From the NCBI GenBank assembly GCA_947179485.1, contig OX359247.1:53045131-53109130 (forward strand): a stretch of 64,000 nucleotides of DNA, read 5' to 3'. This DNA comes from Allacma fusca (Eukaryota; Arthropoda; Collembola; Symphypleona; Sminthuridae). The stretch's first letter is position 1; each line of letters begins with the position of its first letter. A program made the position numbers and the translations under genes. The notes under the pieces were generated by a model, which saw only the letters and a list, made by a program, of their open reading frames with translations, searched no databases and was not told the DNA's origin. Of this stretch, positions 51,817-63,494 are shown in pieces.

Positions 51817-52039
51817 ATAATGCAAACTTTTGTCACACGGAATTCCACCTTTTTTTGTTTTTAAATTTTTTTATACTGATATCAACAACAAAATCAATAC
51901 TTTTTTTATTCCCTATCTCGTCTAAACACCTCTGATTATACGTTCTAAAAATTTCAGCCCTTTAGTACAAGTCCAACAGGAGTTATCCACCGGAGACCAT
52001 TTGTATTGAATTATAATGCAAATTTGTGGCCACCGAGTG
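51817..52039 (-). repeat. Right terminal inverted repeat of the Tc1-like element
   Basis: Inverse counterpart of the left repeat. Its outer end reads CACTCGGTGGCCACAAATTT on the minus strand, next to TA. Confidence 0.9.
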
Positions 52040-55000
52040 TACATCTCGCAGTTATGTAAGTACAGCAATTTTGTAGCTAACTAATTATGCAATAATTATA
52101 TTAACTATAGTATCATATGTACACGCACTTTAATTGATCCACATATCATCCTAAACTTGTTAAATTAATTATAATACACACAATGATCCATTAAAAGTAC
52201 GAACTTAATAACATGCCAGAATTTTCTCATTTTAATTTTAATTGCTTGTATAGTATAGTATGTATATGTGGATTCAATTCTATATGTAATTGTATATAGA
52301 TATATTTATATATATATTTAGTAGACCTTTTGTATGTTTTTGCTTCCAAGAAATTACCACCAAGAAAGCATGTTTTTTTATAGAACCCAAAACGTGTAAT
52401 TTAGTTAAAGCTACATAATAATTACCGTTTATCATGGTAAAGCATGAAAATATTTTTGTAGGGGTATCATTTTTTTTAATCACTCCATTATTGTAAACTA
52501 CACCAATTCGTGTAAGTACGAGATAAAATAACCACATTTGAATAAATATTCACTCTACGGATTCTGTAAAGTTAACAACAGGTACTTGGATCTCGAGGAT
52601 AGAGGCAATGATGCAATATATAGAATTTTATTATTATTTGTATTTTTTCGTGTATTTTATTAATTTCCGCACTTTCCCCCTACAGAGTACTTACAATATA
52701 TTGTGTTTGTGTGTGTATGTATGTTTGTAGGTTCTCGAATATTTAACCAAAGGGGTACATATTTACCAGGAGATTTCGTAATAATCCTCTTTCATTACAG
52801 TAGTAAGATTTCACACCTCTCTCCAAAGCATTCTCTCACATGACTTATGTATTACGTGGAGACACGTAAACTGTACATCACTACCCTTTCGCTTCACAAA
52901 TTCATGTACTTACCTTACACATCCATCAATACTATAGATTTATATATATGCTCCAAGAGAAAAAAAAACAACGGATGCAACGGGCACGTCAACCCAAGCA
53001 TACAACAACGTCAACACAATTAAAGCCATCATTATCACTCCTTTCATTACATCTTACTGTATAGCATACACATTTTTACATATTTATGCTACACTACTCC
53101 GCGTTACCGCTTCACCTCAATCTACAGTAATTATTAATGACCCGGACAAACTTTTATGGCGCAACTAACATCTCCAATAATTTAATTTATTACACAACTA
53201 TAGTAATAATTTAATGATGACAAATGGATTCTTCAAATAGCCTCTTCTGCTTCCTTGGAATATAACATATAACCTTTTATCAAGCCTTTTACATACACAC
53301 ATGTTGAAGAATAAGCCTCGCAAAGACGGAAATAACACAATAAGTACCAGTAATTACTATATCCACCTCTCTTCCATTCAGGCAAGTCTACAAGTAACGC
53401 ATTCCTCATATACAGTAATAATTATTATTGCAACGGCATTAACTTCCTTCCCAAATTTTTTCTTCCTTTCCCTTTCTTTACATGGGCCAGACATTAGGAT
53501 CACCTGGGCCTACATACATATAAGCCTATATAGGATTATCTGTACTTTTTTTGTACATTTGATGGAACCTGCTGCTCAAGATCGACCAGGGAGAGGCACA
53601 ATTTCTAGGGTTTAATTTTCTAACCCTCTTTCTTATCTTTCAGCATCCATTGATATATCCTTCACTCCGTGATGTTACTATACTTCCTGTTTCATTTACA
53701 GCAAACTCATCCCAAAAACATATATCTCACAGAAAAATTCCCAAAAGCTAATCAAATTTCAGTTATACAAATTTTGGAGGCACTATCCCAACGAGTAATT
53801 ATTATTACTGACTTACAACTCTGTATTTTTTTCCAGATATAGATATAGATAATGATTGAAATATAATTAGTATTATGGTTGCAGTAATTATTATAGTTAT
53901 AGGTGAAGAGAAGCATTATTATTTCGATGGAAAAAGATCAAACTCCTGGAGAACTGTGTGACCGTGAGAACATAATGGACGAAACACACGTAACTACTAT
54001 TGTATTCCTGTATATAACAAAAAATTCTAATTATGTCGTATCAGAATGCATCATTTAAAAAGAGTAGTAACAATAACAAAACATTTAGTGGAGACACCAG
54101 TTCCTATATTCTTAGGAACATACAGTGTGGGCAACTTTGTCAAAATTATCCATCCAGAACTAAAGGGAAAAAATCTAGGAGTAATCACAGTTATTTATAA
54201 AATTCCTAGGAATTAATTGCATAAACATAATTATTATGCATAGGTACGAATAACAAATGGCAGTTTTAGGTTGTATTAATATACCCAACAATTTACCACT
54301 AAATGGTACGTCCATGGAACACTACCATACGTCAAATTGACTCATAATAATTACCACACGTCATTTACTGCAGTCAACCACAAAAAAAAACAGAGAAACT
54401 ATTACATTTTTAACTTCAATTTTAAATGTCTTAAATAATTATTACTAAAGCATTAGCACTCCATCTGAAATTATTCAATTTATAATACAGGAAAACTCAT
54501 GATCATCCAGCTTTATCAGATTTATAAAATAAATTAAATTCCACTCAGGACAACGGAATTAAAATCACACAATATTGTGTGTAAATGATTGAAAAAAGTT
54601 TCCAAAATATTACACTTAAAAATTGATCTCTTTTAAACCTCGATTCCCAAAATGTTATAGCCTTAAATGTACTGTAGTATCCTAATCGTGATCATTTAAC
54701 AATAATGTTAGTAGCTTCTTATCCCTATAATAATAGGAGATAGAATGAGTCTACTTCATATTTTATGTATTTACTTTAGATTTCATGTCAGAGAGGCAGT
54801 TACCGGATTATACTTGAGTCAAATGTAGATTGGCTGTTAGAATTATTACACAATAATTAAATATTATTACTTTGTGTATATAGTCATACATACAATCGCG
54901 AAGTTCTCGTCAATTGTTACTTGCTAAATGGAAAGATACAACTCTCAAAATTATCGGATCCTTTCCTGCAGAACCCTTGTGCCCGATCAATGGATCATGT

Positions 55001-57685
55001 CATTAAATGGGCAAGGGCTGCAGTTCATACAAGGAGGATTGTTTGATTATTGTTAGTCTATTTTTTTTCTCGAATGGAGATACTACTAGTTTCTTGGGAT
55101 TAATAATAGTCTGGTTACATTGGAATAATTCATTACAAGATTATTTACTAGTGAAAATGTCACAATTTTTTGGTAAGTAAACACCTATTGCTGCATGCAA
55201 AGTGTAATTTGAGAGAAAACGTGAAAGTTATAAGAACCAAACTGGCTGTATATGAGTCAAAGATAAATAACAACTATTCTTATATATATATAATTATTAC
55301 AGTACGGGCTAGAATGTTGGGTATTAATGTAGGGTTAGTTTTACTACATACATTGAGTCAGAAATAATCACGAACTTCATTTTATTGTTTACAACTACCG
55401 ACATGTCCATTTCCCTTTGCTTTCCTTATAGAAAATTGTTCAGACTGATCCACTGGCAGTGTTGGAGAGAAAACGACGAGTACGACGACGACCATACCAC
55501 ATATACAAGTTGAACTGGTTACATTCACATACTTACAATTTACAGTTTAGCTCCGTGACCAGGGTAACCAAGATAAATGTTCATAATAATTACACATTAT
55601 ACACCGGCATTATCATGAAATGATTATTTGAGGCTTGTCGTAATAACTGAATTGGAAGGACATTCTTACGAACATTGAAGCAAACTATAAGATGAAACTA
55701 TAGAATGTTTTTCAATAGATTAATTCTCCTAAAATAATGAAACATTAATTTTTCCTCTGTATCTCCCCCTGACTCCGGAAACAAATCCCTAAACAACAGG
55801 ATAACTTTGGCTTCATTCAATCTTTCAGATCATTCATATAATTATATAAGTATGCCCGAGAAAAGTTAAATTCCCTTTTGTCTACTTACATTTGATTGAA
55901 TTTACACGGGGAGTAATAATGGGGAGATGGGATTTATTAAATGGCAACATATCTGCTGGAAGATAACTTCATTTTATTGTTATTGATACTGAGCTCAGTT
56001 CAATAGTGCGCAATGTCATGCATACTTCTTCGATAGACTCTATAATAAGTATGTCTAAATGTATTTTAATGGATTGTAGTAGCAGCACAAGGCAATTCCA
56101 GTAATTACCTATATAAAGTAAGTTCAAGTATATGAATGTTTCCACGACAATTGAATGCTAAAGCTTCCAAATTGTATTTTTAAAGATTTCATCTGCCGTA
56201 TGTTTGTCTATCAGAAAGTACTTACATAGGAATTTTTTTCATTTACTTATCCACATGGAAAAGGATTTCAAGACACATGTCCATTAATGTCTTTAACATG
56301 TGATTAAACTGCTCACAGGAGAAAATCAGGAGTGAGGATGGGCTTATGCTATCTTTTCCTTTCACTTATTGGATAATACAAAAAAAAATTAAAATAACAA
56401 GCGTGCATACTTGCATTGTATTGTAGTATTTTTTAGGGCCCCTAACCCTAAAACTATGAAAGCTGAGAGACTGTTCAGGCCACTTATCGAACCCATTGCA
56501 GATTACCCTATTTACATGCTAATTTACGGAGTGCGATAGGATAGTGAACATGGAATGTTCAACTGTTTAACTTCTCTGAATTTGCTTATCCGACGAGTGC
56601 TCGTACACTTACTATGCCTAAGACTACAAAAAGTGTGATATTGCACTCAATTTTTCTCGGATAATCAATGGGCAAATATAGAGACAAGTGGTAGAATATT
56701 CGGATACAATTTAATTTCAACAAAAAACTTGAGGATATTATTAAGCACGCTCTTTTTTAAACATTATTATTGAACTTTTAGTCACTGTATTAGGGCCCTA
56801 AAACACTTTCCATTGTCATAAAATTCAAGTAATATGAAAACAATTTAAAAAAATTTACACATTCACAATTTGAAAAATAAAAACGGTAAAGGAGACAGGG
56901 CCTGATTTCATAAACAATACAGCTCGCCAATAACAATTTTACAAGTACATGTGTGAGAAAACAATTTACAGAAACATCACTGAGGTGTTTGTGAAACCAG
57001 ATTTAGATTTTGAATTTACAATTGGCCACTTTTTACTTAAAATTGTCCGTTGTGTACAGTTTATGAAGTGGGGCCCAGGATGGATAAACTCTTCAGTTCG
57101 GTACCAATCAGGTGTACAACCACTATCAAGGAATTTTTTCTTGCAATTCCAATCCACACGTCCAATACAAAAGGGAGCCATGTAATTAAAGGTACTTCGT
57201 ACAATCCCTTCGACCCATACCATGCAATTAATCATAATCCAATACCAATTACCCATAAGACATAAGAGATAACACTTGCAACAAAAAATTTCATCACCAA
57301 TACCATTACAAAATAATTACGTGTAGCCGAAACAACTTTTAAATTTAAACCCATTTCCTAACAATAAGACGAATGAAGTCAAATTCAAAATAAAAATGTG
57401 ATTCCAAACTCCACATTACTAAAAACAAGTTGGTAGTTGCATATTACGTGTGACGATTTATCCCGTCATTGTAGTTCATAAATAAAAAGCTTCCAAATTA
57501 AATATAATTCTATTCCATCACTAGATACAATATTAAAGCTGAATCGATTCATCAAATCCATTACATATCCGTAACCTTAAAGTAAACCATAGAGTTGACG
57601 ATATCACATTACCGACTACTACAATTATTTTTATTGTGTATGCATGTGTAAGCATAATCACATAATTATGCATGTACAAATAATA

Positions 57686-57845
57686 CAGACAACTCTCGCT
57701 TCAACTGATGACCGTATAGTGGATATTTTGCTATAACGATCTTTCACTGGTCCCACATTAAAATGCTTATGGATAGTGCATGTAAGGGATAGTTTTTACA
57801 ATGGATAAAAATCTCCAGACAGGAAATTACAGCACGAGTTGTCTC
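57686..57845. mobile_element. Short TA-flanked inverted-repeat element (MITE-like)
   Basis: 160 bp flanked by TA at 57684-57685 and 57846-57847. Left end CAGACAACTCTCGCTTCAA; right end, read on the minus strand, GAGACAACTCGTGCTGTAA: inverted repeats with several mismatches. The interior is non-coding and includes GCTATAACGATC, a word common in pogo-type ends. The pogo link is an inference. Confidence 0.5.
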
Positions 57846-58795
57846 TATTTGTGTTGTCGAAACCATATGATTAATATACAATTAACAGAAATCGTACGTT
57901 GCTTTCATAGGATATCTATCTACTATTACTTTTGATACATACATTAGTAAAAATAGGACTAATCGAACGAGCCTTCCTCAAATGTTTTGAACATCAATAA
58001 ACAACTTCAACTGTATCAACAATGATATAAGAACTGCGGGGAAGTAATATGTTTACGCTAATTTATCGAGTTGTCCGGGACGAATTAAATTATTTTTTAG
58101 AAATAGTTACATGTGTATCATACGCGCGTCTATGCTAATCGAGCTACACTCTAAAATACTACTGTACTGTAACAAAAGAATACATCTGCATTATTACTAT
58201 TATTACACGGAGGTAACGGCACAAAAATAAATAAAATATTAAAACCTAAATAAACTGTTTTTATTTTTCGTTGTCTACTCTGGCGTAGACCTGCAGTAAC
58301 ATTCATCATATTCTGTCGTATAAAAAGAATTAATGTACGATTACACACTAACAAGTTGCAGTAGCAATACTTATATACAGTGGAGGAAACATTCTCATGA
58401 TAGCAATAAAAGAGACAGGAATCTCGTGAAGACAAAACAAAAGACATTAGATGCTATTTCCAAACATATAATTACATTTAATTTTGTCAAAACAAAATTG
58501 TAGATTCATTCAGGTTTATAGAAGGGACAATTGACAGGAAATAATACAGAGTACAGTTTCACTTTCCAAAACTGAATCAGTAAAAAAGAAGAAAATACGT
58601 GTTTACAATATATGTCGAATACATAAACGACGACGATAAATAATGATTATTGCGTAAAGAAGTCGTAGTAGTGAATCCAGGAAATGAATAACAGACGTTC
58701 TGTGTATCTAGTGTCTAAGGAGCTGCTAAACTCGAACTTTGAATTTTTTGACCTTAAAGACGTGATTTATAGTTACAACAATCATAAAATGTATA

Positions 58796-58972
58796 CAGTC
58801 GAATCTATTTATAACGACTCTCCCTGCAGAAACACACCCTCCTTATAAAGAAACTGAGATGCTCCCGAGTGTACATAAACCAATTACATGATAATAATCC
58901 TACAACGACACGGTCCTTAAAACGAGACAAAATTTCCTGCCGATTGGGTGTCGGTGTAGAGAGATTCGACTG
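58796..58972. mobile_element. Short inverted-repeat element (MITE-like), pogo-type ends
   Basis: 177 bp whose ends both read CAGTCGAATCT inward, one from each strand. TA precedes the left end; the right flank reads TG, so a target duplication is not preserved. TTATAACGACTCTC follows the left end, as in pogo-like elements. There is no coding capacity. Confidence 0.5.
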
Positions 58973-59058
58973 TGCAGTGAAACGAATAACAGTAAAGTAT
59001 TATATTGAACATATTATGTGATTTTAAGGTTCCCAGAGAAAAAATGAGACAGTGTATA

Positions 59059-59120
59059 AGAGAGAGAGAGAGAGAGAGAGAGAGGCAGACAGAGAGTAGG
59101 AGAGAGAGAGAGAGAGAGAG
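59059..59120. repeat. Two GA microsatellite runs
   Basis: GA runs at 59059-59084 and 59099-59120, separated by GCAGACAGAGAGTAG. Confidence 0.9.
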
Positions 59121-60065
59121 GGCGAGCAAGAGTTAGATGATAGGAAACAACTGAAAACAAAAACACAGAAGATACAACTACAGGTATAGCTGATAAAATT
59201 TTCAGAAATTTAATAACGAATAAGTTTTTTTTCTTTTTTTTTTACAAAAAACTGGTTCAACAATGAAAACGTCAAAATAACACTATTTTCAGGTTAATCC
59301 TACAAACACTAATATTCACTACAAAGAATAAATTAGAATAATGGTTGCTCTTTAGTTAATATGTTTTTCCTTGTACACTACATATGTATACACGTACTTC
59401 TATTAGAACGGGCTACAATAATTTATTATTCACGGTTTCAAGATTATTTTTATGTAATTATGCACTAGTGTGTGTACATAGTTGTGTATAAACGTAGTCT
59501 CTCCTCCTTCCATAAACTCTCTCTCCCTTCTTAAATCCTACACCTTTGTTTCTTTAGCAATAAATTATTTTTTCGTCAAAAACAATTACTTTTGGAAATG
59601 CAAAAACAAAAGGTTGAGGAGTGGGTGGAGGAGGTAGTCGGGAAGAAGTAGAGAAGGAGGTACATGTACTGGTGGATTTTACTTATTCAAGTTTATTGTG
59701 TAATTTCGTTAATTTAATAATTAATTATATATTTAATTAATTATACAGATTCACGATGACAACGACAATTTGAAAACGAGGAGCGACCGTACAATCCTTT
59801 TAATATTACTAATATATTTTAAGAAATTTCTCTTGTGTTCTTTATTTTTTTCTGAAGATTTTTATAATCTGGTGATGTCCTCTTGTTTTTCTGATTGATT
59901 CAATTTACCTGCAGTAGCAAAAATCAAACAAAACCATTCATATAAATGACATACACTGACATACACAATACTCAATTGACTATGAACAAAGTTTAATAAG
60001 CAAATCCGTATTTAAAATTCCAACGAATTCACTAGGGAAAGACAGAAGTTGGAGGATCGGATGTG

Positions 60066-60660
60066 GGGGGATCGGATTTGTACGGACTAATTGTAAATAA
60101 GGTATAAGAAAAAAAAGCGCTCATTTTCGAAAATATCGACGTACACTTTGGGGAAAACGGAATATTTGGATCAAGCTACCAGGGATTTTAGAAAAATGGT
60201 ACTTATTATGTCTCCAGGAAAACAGGATTTTTGGAAATACAGACCTGGGATCGGAAAAAAGGGCTATTCTGTTAATCCCACTCATTTCTGGAAAAAAAAT
60301 TTGCTTCCAGCAAACAGAGAATTTCAAAAAAGAGCCTGATATTATAAAAAAAACAAACCCACACTTAAGAATATAATATACTTAACTGTATATATTTTTG
60401 TAAACAAAACTCAGAAATAAAATTTTGGACTTCGGTTCAAACTCTTCCCCAAGGCCAGGAATTTTGGAAAATGTTGAGTTTTTTAAGCCCATTACTTTCA
60501 AAACGATTGATTTAGGAAATTGCTGATGTTATTTGAGGCCTGACTTCTTTTTCAAAAAAGGGTTTTAAAAATTATGGAAGAGGTTTTACCAGGTCAACTA
60601 CAAATAACAGGGAAATTAAAAAAATTGTATTTCAGGGATAAATGCAAAAATCCGATCCCC
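60066..60660. repeat. Segment bounded by a 13-bp inverted repeat
   Basis: GGGGATCGGATTT near 60066 is inverted as AAATCCGATCCCC near 60648. A further GGATCGGAT copy lies at about 60055, and GGGATCGG occurs inside. The 0.6-kb interior has repeated words such as GGATTTT(A/T)G(A/G)AAA. It could be a small transposon or simply a diverged repeat; no target duplication was recognised. Confidence 0.3.
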
Positions 60661-60883
60661 GGTTAAATTACAGCTCATAAACAGGACGTTTAAGCATTAG
60701 ACCTACATACGTTGCTCTGTAGGTAGACATTACATTCTGCATACACAACAGTATAATAAGTTTAGATATAAAACATGAAGAGGTGGCTGGAAATTTGAGG
60801 AAATGAGTGATTAGGGTGATAAATCAAGATAGGAACAGCATAGGAATTCAAAAAGTGAGACGTTACTAGATTCTGAGAGGTGA

Positions 60884-61102
60884 TTATTTGGGTGGGTCTC
60901 GCTCTGAGGATGCGGTGGCAGTGGAAGTGGACGTGGGCGGCACGTCGCCCTGGCTTGAGGATGATTGACCAACACCGCCTCCGCTGCTCCCACCCAACTT
61001 CTCAGCATCCTTCATCTTGTCCACATACTCTGAAAATATGTCCCGGAACCGAGACCAAGACTTCTCAGGAATGGTTATGGCATTCCGGAAATTCGTCTTC
61101 AC
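60884..61102 (-). CDS. Pura: Last coding exon of a Pur-alpha type protein (partial gene)
   Basis: Pur-alpha binds purine-rich single-stranded DNA and RNA through PUR repeats and acts in transcription, replication and mRNA transport. This exon encodes 72 residues. [19 protein letters not shown] followed by [12 protein letters not shown] matches the end of the third PUR repeat, the dimerisation repeat. The tail is then Gly/Ser/Thr-rich ([14 protein letters not shown]), not the Gln/Glu-rich tail of vertebrates, and the stop is TAA at 60884-60886. The exon opens with GTG directly after a TGTTGTAG acceptor at about 61103-61104, so the first residue is Val, not a start. The upstream exons with the first PUR repeats were not seen in 61105-64000 and probably lie outside. 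Confidence in the family is good; alpha versus other PUR paralogues is not settled. Confidence 0.8.
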   Translation of the reverse strand: MKTNFRNAITIPEKSWSRFRDIFSEYVDKMKDAEKLGGSSGGGVGQSSSSQGDVPPTSTSTATASSERDPPK

Positions 61103-61783
61103 CTACAACAAAATGACATTCCAACAATCAGAACCACATTCTTGTCCTATGACCTGTGACTTCTCCAAATAAAATATCCCACTTCATCATCATCATCATC
61201 ACCATCACCCTGACTACAATAAAATATTGTTACTTCAACTCTTTAGCCAGAGAAAGCTCAACCAAAAAAAATAAATACTAGACATGAACTGTCCTCCATA
61301 GATTCTCTGCCTGTTTCGGATTGTTATAGTGTTACTATACTCAACGCTAAAAAAATCTGTATTTAGAAAAATTATTTGATTGGGTTACCTTTAGTGACTT
61401 CGAATGGAATACTAAAGTAATTACACTTTAAGTACAGACTATATTGAGAGCTGTAAAAAATTAAGGTAGATGATTACGGCAAGTACAAGTAATTACCATA
61501 TACACACCTCACTTGATTACAACAGCAGCATTTAAATTATCTATATCTCCTCATGATGCTCAAACGAAAATGTGATTACAAAAAGTAGATTCTCAAAGTC
61601 AAAAACCAAGGGTTAGTACTTTTGGAGCAGGAGCCTAATCCATTCCAAGTTCAATTAATTAAAACAAAAATAGAAAGCCACACCGTCATTCCTCATTCAT
61701 GCTAACCTACAAAAATCTGACCCCTCGGAGAGTGTATCCAAACAATGAGTTAGGGCTAACTTCAACGTTACATCCCCTCACCC

Positions 61784-61785
<2 letters not shown>

Positions 61786-61849
<64 letters not shown>
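61786..61849. repeat. Long CT microsatellite
   Basis: An uninterrupted CT run of about 64 bases, the longest in the window. Confidence 0.95.
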
Positions 61850-61853
<4 letters not shown>

Positions 61854-63476
61854 ATACACACCAAAGCTATTACATAATTATTTATTAATAATCCCTAGCC
61901 AATCAATGCCCTGAGAGATTCAAAATGAGAAATGTAATCTATGAGTAAAATAATAATTGCTTCATTACTTGAACTTACATTAAAAGAACATAATAAGCTA
62001 CAAGACTACAGATGCTGTATAGTAGCATGAAGGAAATACACATTCCTAATCATCAAGCAAGTCTAATATCAAGTTAGAGGAACTTCAAGTATACATATAT
62101 TCAATAATCACAGGCCTTCCTTAATACATATAAGCTAAAGACTACCTGCCCCGAAAGCCTTCAATTTCCCACTATTTACTTAAATCAGTCTCAATCAGTG
62201 TTCAATTTCTTGTTCGAACTTTGAGGTCCGCGTAACCAAGAGCATGTCATCAAAATGTATGGGAATTTGTCTGTATTCCCTTGTATAGAGATACAAATTG
62301 CAAGGGGATACATCCCAAGTATGTGGAGTATACAGCGTCCATACTAAGTTATTTATCTACTGGCCAGAATCCGGTTCGGCATTTTATGTAAATCTAAGTA
62401 AAGCAAAGCAACCTTTATTGTCTTTCAGTACACAGACTATAACAATCTTACATTCAGTTTTACATTGCATGGTAATATGGGTTGGGACGCAGCCCGTTTA
62501 ATCTTAACCTAATTTGCTTAATCTATGGAGGAGAGAGAGCAAGGTAACATAGAAGGAGATAATATCCCACGACGAACTGAGGGTGCACTGTCTAGCTATG
62601 ACAGAGACACCGCTATCCCGATCGCTCAGTAAGTCCACTCACGTTGAAGTGAGCGTTGGGTGCATGCTAACTAGCAGTACATCCCACAGAACCCAACATC
62701 TATCTCTCTCTTTCTCTCACCTCCGCGACACAGGGGCACTGGGCTTCGAAGCCATTCCTCAACGATGGTAGTTGAGTACATTCAGTGCTGGGCTACTCCT
62801 GTGCCCTATGTAAATCTAAGTAAGTTCCTCATTTCCTTCTACTAGTGTACCAAGTCCAATAGTCTTCTGCCTTCATGGTATGACCAAGTACTTAATAACT
62901 ACATGTGTAACCTATAAAGTAGATATGTATTCCTAACCAGTATGAGTACAGTAGTAAACCTAAGTAGTATCACATTCCAATGCACTAAACTTCCAAGTTG
63001 GAAGGAACTTCTAACCCATTGGACATTACTTGATGGTCATGAAAAGGTCTTTGCTTTCTATTACTACAATCATCCCATACCGCTGATACTCCTACTGTTA
63101 AAAACAAGTGCAAGTGCTCAACCAAAGCATACAAACTATTCCACTCTTCCAGATTTTTATCTTTCTCTGAAAATCCTCAAGGGAACCAAAAAGTAATAAA
63201 GGAATCTCATCAATGGTTCCTATTTACGTGAAAAATCAATTTGTATCAACAAATCAGCACGTTCTAAACGATTACTACAGATACTCTGGTCTCTGAGCCA
63301 GCCAAGCCATTGGCAGTAATGACAGTGGCTGAGATGACTACCCTTCCAAAAATCTTTATCATCATCTTCCACCTATAATAATTATTATTACCTATGTATG
63401 TAATTATATATACACAAACTGAAGTAGCAGACGTTTCCCTCAATTCTCTGCACATACATACATATGTAGATACATA

Positions 63477-63494
63477 CATGCATGCATGCATGCA
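63477..63494. repeat. CATG tetranucleotide repeat
   Basis: Four tandem CATG/GCAT units in a region also rich in TACATACATA. Confidence 0.85.

Larger units (their letters stand above)
50362..52039 (+). mobile_element. Degenerate Tc1/mariner-superfamily transposon
   Basis: A 1678-bp element bounded by TA on both sides (50360-50361 and 52040-52041). Its ends are long terminal inverted repeats, 50362-50585 and 51817-52039, clearly homologous over about 224 bp with scattered changes. The left end starts CAGTGCTCGGCCA, typical of Tc1-like ends, and the motif TTTGCATTAT recurs near the outer and inner edges of both repeats. The interior is a + strand transposase relic: a helix-turn-helix linker-like stretch ending VSIRDLTVRRRLKEV near 50990, a TKDQKHSSKS relic of the QDNDPKHTSK region near 51500, and DLNPI followed by a stop in place of Glu near 51590, the relic of DLNPIENLW. 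Many stops and frameshifts show it is dead. Confidence 0.88.
45093..60883. other. Non-coding region between apyrase and Pur-alpha, with transposon remnants
   Basis: About 15.8 kb of strongly AT-rich DNA. The only structures I can support are a duplicated segment near 46449 and 47174, a decayed Tc1-like transposon (50362-52039), short inverted-repeat elements (57686-57845, 58796-58972, about 60066-60660) and GA tracts near 59059-59120. Overlapping open frames at 56949-57265 on three frames of both strands reflect local scarcity of stops, not a gene. Part of the right side is probably the Pur-alpha 3' untranslated region. Confidence 0.5.

Noticed and set aside
56949-57265. Three overlapping frames on both strands
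   Set aside because: Simultaneous openness in several frames points to local composition. None resembles a known protein, and no exon boundaries fit.
63264-63410. Possible minus-strand exon after an acceptor-like TTATTATAG
   Set aside because: Two frames stay open, but neither matches a PUR repeat or any other family, so it is not assigned to Pur-alpha.
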